A stretch of DNA of 64,000 nt from QVMG01 sp032073245 (GTDB lineage: Bacteria; Bacteroidota; Bacteroidia; Bacteroidales; Tannerellaceae): the NCBI GenBank assembly GCA_032073245.1, contig DAMANX010000015.1:48995-112994 (forward strand), written 5' to 3'. A program made the translations under genes and the position numbers. The notes below the pieces were generated by a model. The model was not told the DNA's origin. It ran no database searches and was given only the letters and a program-made list of their open reading frames with translations. Shown in pieces: positions 60,579-64,000 of this stretch; the first letter of the stretch is position 1; every line of letters begins with the position of its first letter.

Positions 60579-60652
60579 TCTTCCTCTTGGACTTGAACCA
60601 AGGACCCTCTGATTAACAGTCAGATGCTCTAACCAACTGAGCTAAGGAAGAA
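60579..60652 (-). tRNA. tRNA-Asn (anticodon GTT), inverted copy
   Basis: All 74 bases are identical to the plus-strand copy at 60243-60316. The two genes converge with 262 bases between them, making a perfect 74-base inverted repeat. Confidence 0.97.
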
Positions 60653-61084
60653 TTTGCTTTCTTAGGTATTTCTCAATCCCTTTTGTGGAAAGCGATGCAA
60701 AGGTAAATGTTATTTTTAAATCTGCAAATATTTACTGAAAAAAGTTGCTGAAAAGTTGAGAAGACTATTTATGGGGAATAATTTTAGAAAAAAGAGCAGA
60801 AAATCTGCAACATTTAGAAATTGCGTGCGTCTAATATATAAAAGAGAGCAATAAAGAAAACTTTCTAATAACTGAATTAAAACCGGATCTTATGATTATG
60901 ATATATAGACATCATATATTTAAAAAAGAATTTTCATAGATTCAACTCTTGCTTATTGTAAATAAGCGTACTCCCCCATTAAAGTCGACTTAATCAGGGT
61001 TTATACGTAATATATAATGCTATCATTTAACGATAGCTCGGGATTTTATTGTCTTAATTTACTTATCAATTAAAATGAATGGTT
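60653..61084. other. Gene-free region before DUF3836 copy 2
   Basis: About 430 AT-rich bases. Only small palindromes are visible: AAGTCGACTT at 60982-60991 and the GCTATC/GATAGC hairpin at 61019-61037, 48 bases before the start of the DUF3836 gene. No complete promoter match. Confidence 0.5.
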
Positions 61085-61489
61085 ATGAAAAAGAATATTT
61101 TTATTAAAAGTATGCTTGTGTTTTCTTGCTTATGTATTTTCTCTATTGTAGCAAGCGCAGTTCAGCCTAAGAACTATATTTATGACACAAAAATGGATGG
61201 TGATAAGATTGTCTCCAAAGTTATTTATGTAGAGGAGAGTGGTTTATTGAATAAAGAGATAAAATATGATTTTACATATAATGAAAAAGGAGAGGTAATA
61301 GAGAAGGTTGCTTATCGTTGGAATGCCAGTCGGGAACAATGGGATAATCTTTACAAGACAGTTTATCAACATAAAGCAGATGGTATCTATTCTAGTTATT
61401 GTATGTGGGATAAGAAAAGTAAAACATATTGCCTGAATTTACAGGAAATGGTCCTTACGTATGAAAATTATGATTCGATCTTCTCATAA
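61085..61489 (+). CDS. DUF3836 secreted protein (copy 2)
   Basis: 134 residues from ATG 61085 (an ATG two codons upstream is possible). The signal peptide ends near VASAV. NYIYDTKMDGDKIVSKVIYV, LLNKEIKYDFTYNEKGEVIEK and YENYDSIFS match copy 1 (33795) block for block. Its function is unknown. A bidirectional terminator follows. Confidence 0.87.
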   Translation: MKKNIFIKSMLVFSCLCIFSIVASAVQPKNYIYDTKMDGDKIVSKVIYVEESGLLNKEIKYDFTYNEKGEVIEKVAYRWNASREQWDNLYKTVYQHKADGIYSSYCMWDKKSKTYCLNLQEMVLTYENYDSIFS

Positions 61490-61513
61490 TTAATCAAACG
61501 CTGATATACAAAT

Positions 61514-61567
61514 TAGGCGGATAACCACAGATGTATTTTAGAATAAAAATCTGTAGTTATCCGCCTA
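61514..61567. terminator. Bidirectional terminator between DUF3836 copy 2 and trpB2
   Basis: TAGGCGGATAAC at 61514 and GTTATCCGCCTA at 61556 form a perfect 12-base outer stem, with an inner partly paired ACAGAT/ATCTGT region. Confidence 0.88.
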
Positions 61568-61590
61568 GTCAGTATTACCCGTGTTCAGTA

Positions 61591-62955
61591 TTATTTAATA
61601 ATCTGTTCTAAGCCTGAAAGGCTTTTGTTTAATTCCTGATCGGTAAGATCGTAATTAGTAAGATCGCCGGCAATATATTGATCGTAAGCAGCCATATCAA
61701 TCAAACCATGTCCTGAAAGATTGAACAGAATAGTACGTTGTTTTCCTTCTTCTTTAGCTTTGAGAGCTTCCTGTATAGCAGCAGCAATTGCATGAGAAGA
61801 TTCAGGTGCAGGGATAATTCCTTCGCTGGCAGCAAATAGGGTTGCTGCTTCGAATGTATCTAATTGTTTAATATCTACAGCCTCCATCATACCATCTTTC
61901 ATGATCTGGCTTACAATAGAACCCGCTCCATGATAACGTAATCCACCGGCATGAATATGTGCAGGAGAGAAATTATGGCCTAATGTAAACATAGGTAGCA
62001 ATGGTGTATAACCAGCTTCATCTCCAAAATCGTATTGGAATTGTCCACGGGTCAATTTGGGACAAGAAGCAGGTTCTGCAGCCAGAATACGAATATCTTT
62101 ACCTTCAGTTAGTTTATGACGTAGAAAAGGAAATGAAATACCGGAGAAATTTGAACCACCACCGAAACAACCGATTACTACATCAGGATATTCACCAGCC
62201 ATTTCCATCTGCTTTTCGGCCTCCAGTCCAATAACTGTTTGGTGCAACATTACATGGTTAAGAACACTACCTAAAGTATATTTACAGTTGGGTGTTTGCA
62301 TTGCTAATTCTACGGCTTCCGAAATAGCTGTACCTAAACTTCCCTGATAGTTGGGATTATCAGTTAATATTTTACGGCCTGCTTTGGTACTCATACTTGG
62401 AGATGCAATTACCTGTGCACCGAATGTCTGCATAATAGAACGGCGATAGGGTTTCTGGTGGTAACTGATCTTTACCATATAAACAGCCAGTTCCAAACCG
62501 AATGCCTTAGCAGCGTATGAAAGAGCCGCACCCCATTGGCCTGCACCGGTTTCAGTTGTAATATTAGTAACGCCTTCTTTCTTACAGAAATAAGCCTGTG
62601 CAATGGCAGAATTCAGTTTATGAGAACCGATCGGACTCACACTTTCATTTTTGAAATAGATATGTGCCGGAGTATCTAAAGCTTTCTCTAATCCATAAGC
62701 ACGAACTAATGGAGTAGGACGATAATTTTTATATAATTCGCGTACTTCTTCCGGAATTTCTATCCAACGGTCGGTTGTGTTTAACTCCTGGTGAGCCAGC
62801 TCTTTAGCGAAAAGAGGATAAAGGTCTTCTGGTTTCAATGGTTCCTTTGTTCCCGGATTCAATGGAGGTAGCGGTTTGTTTTCCATATCAGCTACAATAT
62901 TATACCATGCTGTCGGGATATCTTTTTCCTCTAATAAAAATTTCTTTGTACTCAT
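61591..62955 (-). CDS. TrpB2-type tryptophan synthase beta-like, PLP-dependent
   Basis: 454 residues. PLP lysine Lys113 in IGSHKLNSAIAQAYF, TETGAGQWGAALSYAAKAFG, CFGGGSNFSGISFPF and the serine-binding SGHGLIDM tail. The length and N-terminal extension fit the TrpB2 group (TIGR01415) rather than the TrpA-coupled TrpB1. No other trp gene is nearby, so it may act alone on indole and serine, as a salvage enzyme. Confidence 0.93.
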   Translation of the reverse strand: MSTKKFLLEEKDIPTAWYNIVADMENKPLPPLNPGTKEPLKPEDLYPLFAKELAHQELNTTDRWIEIPEEVRELYKNYRPTPLVRAYGLEKALDTPAHIYFKNESVSPIGSHKLNSAIAQAYFCKKEGVTNITTETGAGQWGAALSYAAKAFGLELAVYMVKISYHQKPYRRSIMQTFGAQVIASPSMSTKAGRKILTDNPNYQGSLGTAISEAVELAMQTPNCKYTLGSVLNHVMLHQTVIGLEAEKQMEMAGEYPDVVIGCFGGGSNFSGISFPFLRHKLTEGKDIRILAAEPASCPKLTRGQFQYDFGDEAGYTPLLPMFTLGHNFSPAHIHAGGLRYHGAGSIVSQIMKDGMMEAVDIKQLDTFEAATLFAASEGIIPAPESSHAIAAAIQEALKAKEEGKQRTILFNLSGHGLIDMAAYDQYIAGDLTNYDLTDQELNKSLSGLEQIIK

Positions 62956-63065
62956 GATTATGCTATATCGTTTACATGTTTGTTATTATTTGCCCAAAAG
63001 TCTTACAACTTGACAGCAAAGTAACAAATAATATTTCAAACATCAATGAGATATATAAAATTATG

Positions 63066-63073
63066 TACCTTTG
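63066..63073 (+). promoter_or_regulatory. Candidate -7 box of the porin-like gene
   Basis: TACCTTTG 34 bases before the ATG at 63108; no clear -33. Confidence 0.4.
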
Positions 63074-63107
63074 CGCTCTGATAGAAAATTGATATAATAA
63101 TTGCATA

Positions 63108-63952
63108 ATGAAACGAGTACTATTTCTGTTATTATGTGTGTGTGTCTTATCACCTTGTTGGGCTCAAAAGAAGAATTTTTCTTATGATTTTTATGGTTTT
63201 GTCAGAGGGGACTTATTTTATAATAGTCGGGCGAATGTCGCAGCTGTTGATGACCTATTCTATTTGTACCCGAAAGACATTCAAAAGGATCCGAATGGGG
63301 AAGATATAAATGCAGGGGCTAATGGTAGTTTTTATTCTTTTACTACCCGGCTGGGACTTAATATGACGGGGCCAATGTTGGGTGAAGCACGTACATCAGC
63401 AAAAATAGAAACCGACTTCGGAGGTTTTGGGCCAAGTACTACTCTGTTACGTATCCGTCAGGCGTATGTAGCTTTGGACTGGAACAAAGCTCAATTGTTA
63501 ATAGGTCAGACTTGGCATCCTATATCCGGCTTTGGTACGGTGATGCCTGTTGACGTTCTCAATCTATCAACCGGTGCTCCATTTAATCCTTTTAATCGTA
63601 GTCCGATGTTGCGTTTTCAGTACTCAATTGATAAAGTGAAGTTAACGGCTGCAACTATCTGGCAATTGCAATCGCTTTCTTCCGGTCCCAATGGCGCAAG
63701 CGAAGAGTACATCAAAAATGGTTGTCTCCCTGAGCTGTATGTAGGGGCTGACTATATAGCAAATAACTGGATTATTGGTGCGGGGGCAAATTTAATTTCA
63801 TTGAAGCCAAGAACCGTTTCCACTATGGATAATAATGTATATAAAGTAAACGAACGGGTTACAGGATTGAGTTATGAAGCTCATGTAAAATACACTGGTC
63901 GCAATTTTATGTTTGTAACCAAAGGTATGCTATCATCTATGATTGAGCCGGG
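63108..63952 (+). pseudogene. Porin-like (DcaP-like) outer-membrane protein, 5' part, interrupted by an intron
   Basis: About 281 codons of genuine sequence. The signal peptide ends near CWAQK. Beta-strand-rich with SYDFYGFVRGDLFYNSR, FYSFTTRLGLNMTGPMLGEA, SAKIETDFGGFG, LLRIRQAYVALDWNKAQLLIGQTWHPISGF, FNRSPMLRFQYS, the pattern of Bacteroidetes DcaP-like trimeric porins. After TKGMLSSMIEP the reading changes to a non-barrel sequence that matches, on the opposite strand, the 3' end of a group II intron. The protein is therefore probably truncated unless the 3' half follows beyond the intron; as the intron is antisense to this gene it could not be spliced from the gene's mRNA. Confidence 0.75.
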
Positions 63953-64000
63953 TAGGTCAGCTCCCTTACGGGAGCCTTCCCCCCTAAGAACCGTACGTGA
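63951..64000 (-). mobile_element. 3' end of a group II intron (antisense to the porin-like gene, cut by window edge)
   Basis: Read on the minus strand: the 3' half of a domain V-like stem (ACGTACGGTTC, 63998-63988), a G-rich joint (TTAGGGGGGAAG), a domain VI-like hairpin GCTCCC-GTAA-GGGAGC (63975-63960) with a following TGACCTACC end. These are the landmarks of the 3' end of bacterial group II introns of the Bacteroides/Firmicutes type. The 5' part, including the reverse transcriptase gene, lies outside the window. The insertion point is near 63950-63954. Confidence 0.7.

Noticed and set aside
61591..62955. Canonical TrpB of the tryptophan operon
   Set aside because: The N-terminal extension and lack of trpA and other trp genes fit TrpB2 instead.

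Overview
The window looks like a Bacteroidales chromosome, most likely the Parabacteroides/Tannerella side of the order. The evidence is the gene families (SusD, DUF4832, DUF3575/DUF3868, DUF3836, DUF4251, DUF4468, M56-TonB, fused SecDF), promoters of the TTTG-N19/20-TAnnTTTG type, weak or absent Shine-Dalgarno sites, and type IX secretion traits (a C10 protease with a C-terminal sorting domain and a PorE-type lipoprotein). The genus is inferred from gene content only.

Layout. 1-465 is the cut end of a LolD/MacB-type ABC ATPase. 0.8-4.7 kb holds a four-helix-bundle (S23-type) gene set between inverted word repeats, a POT transporter and a lemA-TPM pair. 4.8-11.1 kb is an accessory patch: an orphan, apparently shortened SusD, an ADPRM-like phosphoesterase and two tandem DUF4874/DUF4832 lipoproteins. 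11.3-15 kb has trmB, an mrp/apbC ATPase, a small lipoprotein and a secreted esterase. 15.8-27 kb is an envelope block: DUF3575-DUF3868, a C10 protease, a blaI/M56-TonB/TPR operon, a PagL-like beta-barrel and PorE. 27-30.5 kb has a toxin-antitoxin pair and two queuosine genes (queA, queH) around a CDF transporter. 30.5-34.2 kb has zupT, gpmA, a DUF2461 protein and a DUF3836 protein.

34.4-40.9 kb is a complete histidine-degradation operon on the minus strand (hutU, ftcD, hutI, fchA, hutH): histidine to urocanate to imidazolonepropionate to formiminoglutamate to glutamate plus a one-carbon tetrahydrofolate. It is followed by a frameshifted four-helix-bundle pseudogene and secDF. 44.7-50.9 kb has two DUF4468 proteins, a FecCD/ATPase iron-type importer without a binding protein, a MATE exporter, a DUF4251 lipoprotein and a mini-ferredoxin. 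51.4-57.3 kb is a five-gene ABC/HlyD/TolC export operon. 57.4-63 kb has an S41 protease, a PfkB kinase, two convergent tRNA-Asn genes, a second DUF3836 gene and an orphan trpB2. The right edge is a porin-like gene apparently interrupted by an antisense group II intron whose 3' end is just visible.

The least explained signals are non-coding: (i) several families of intergenic word hairpins, two of which frame the two four-helix-bundle genes; (ii) a three-copy element of about 82 bp with a conserved TAGGTTAAAAA block, two direct repeats exactly 22 bp apart and a TGACA tail; (iii) four tandem 22-bp palindromes at 34.33-34.42 kb.
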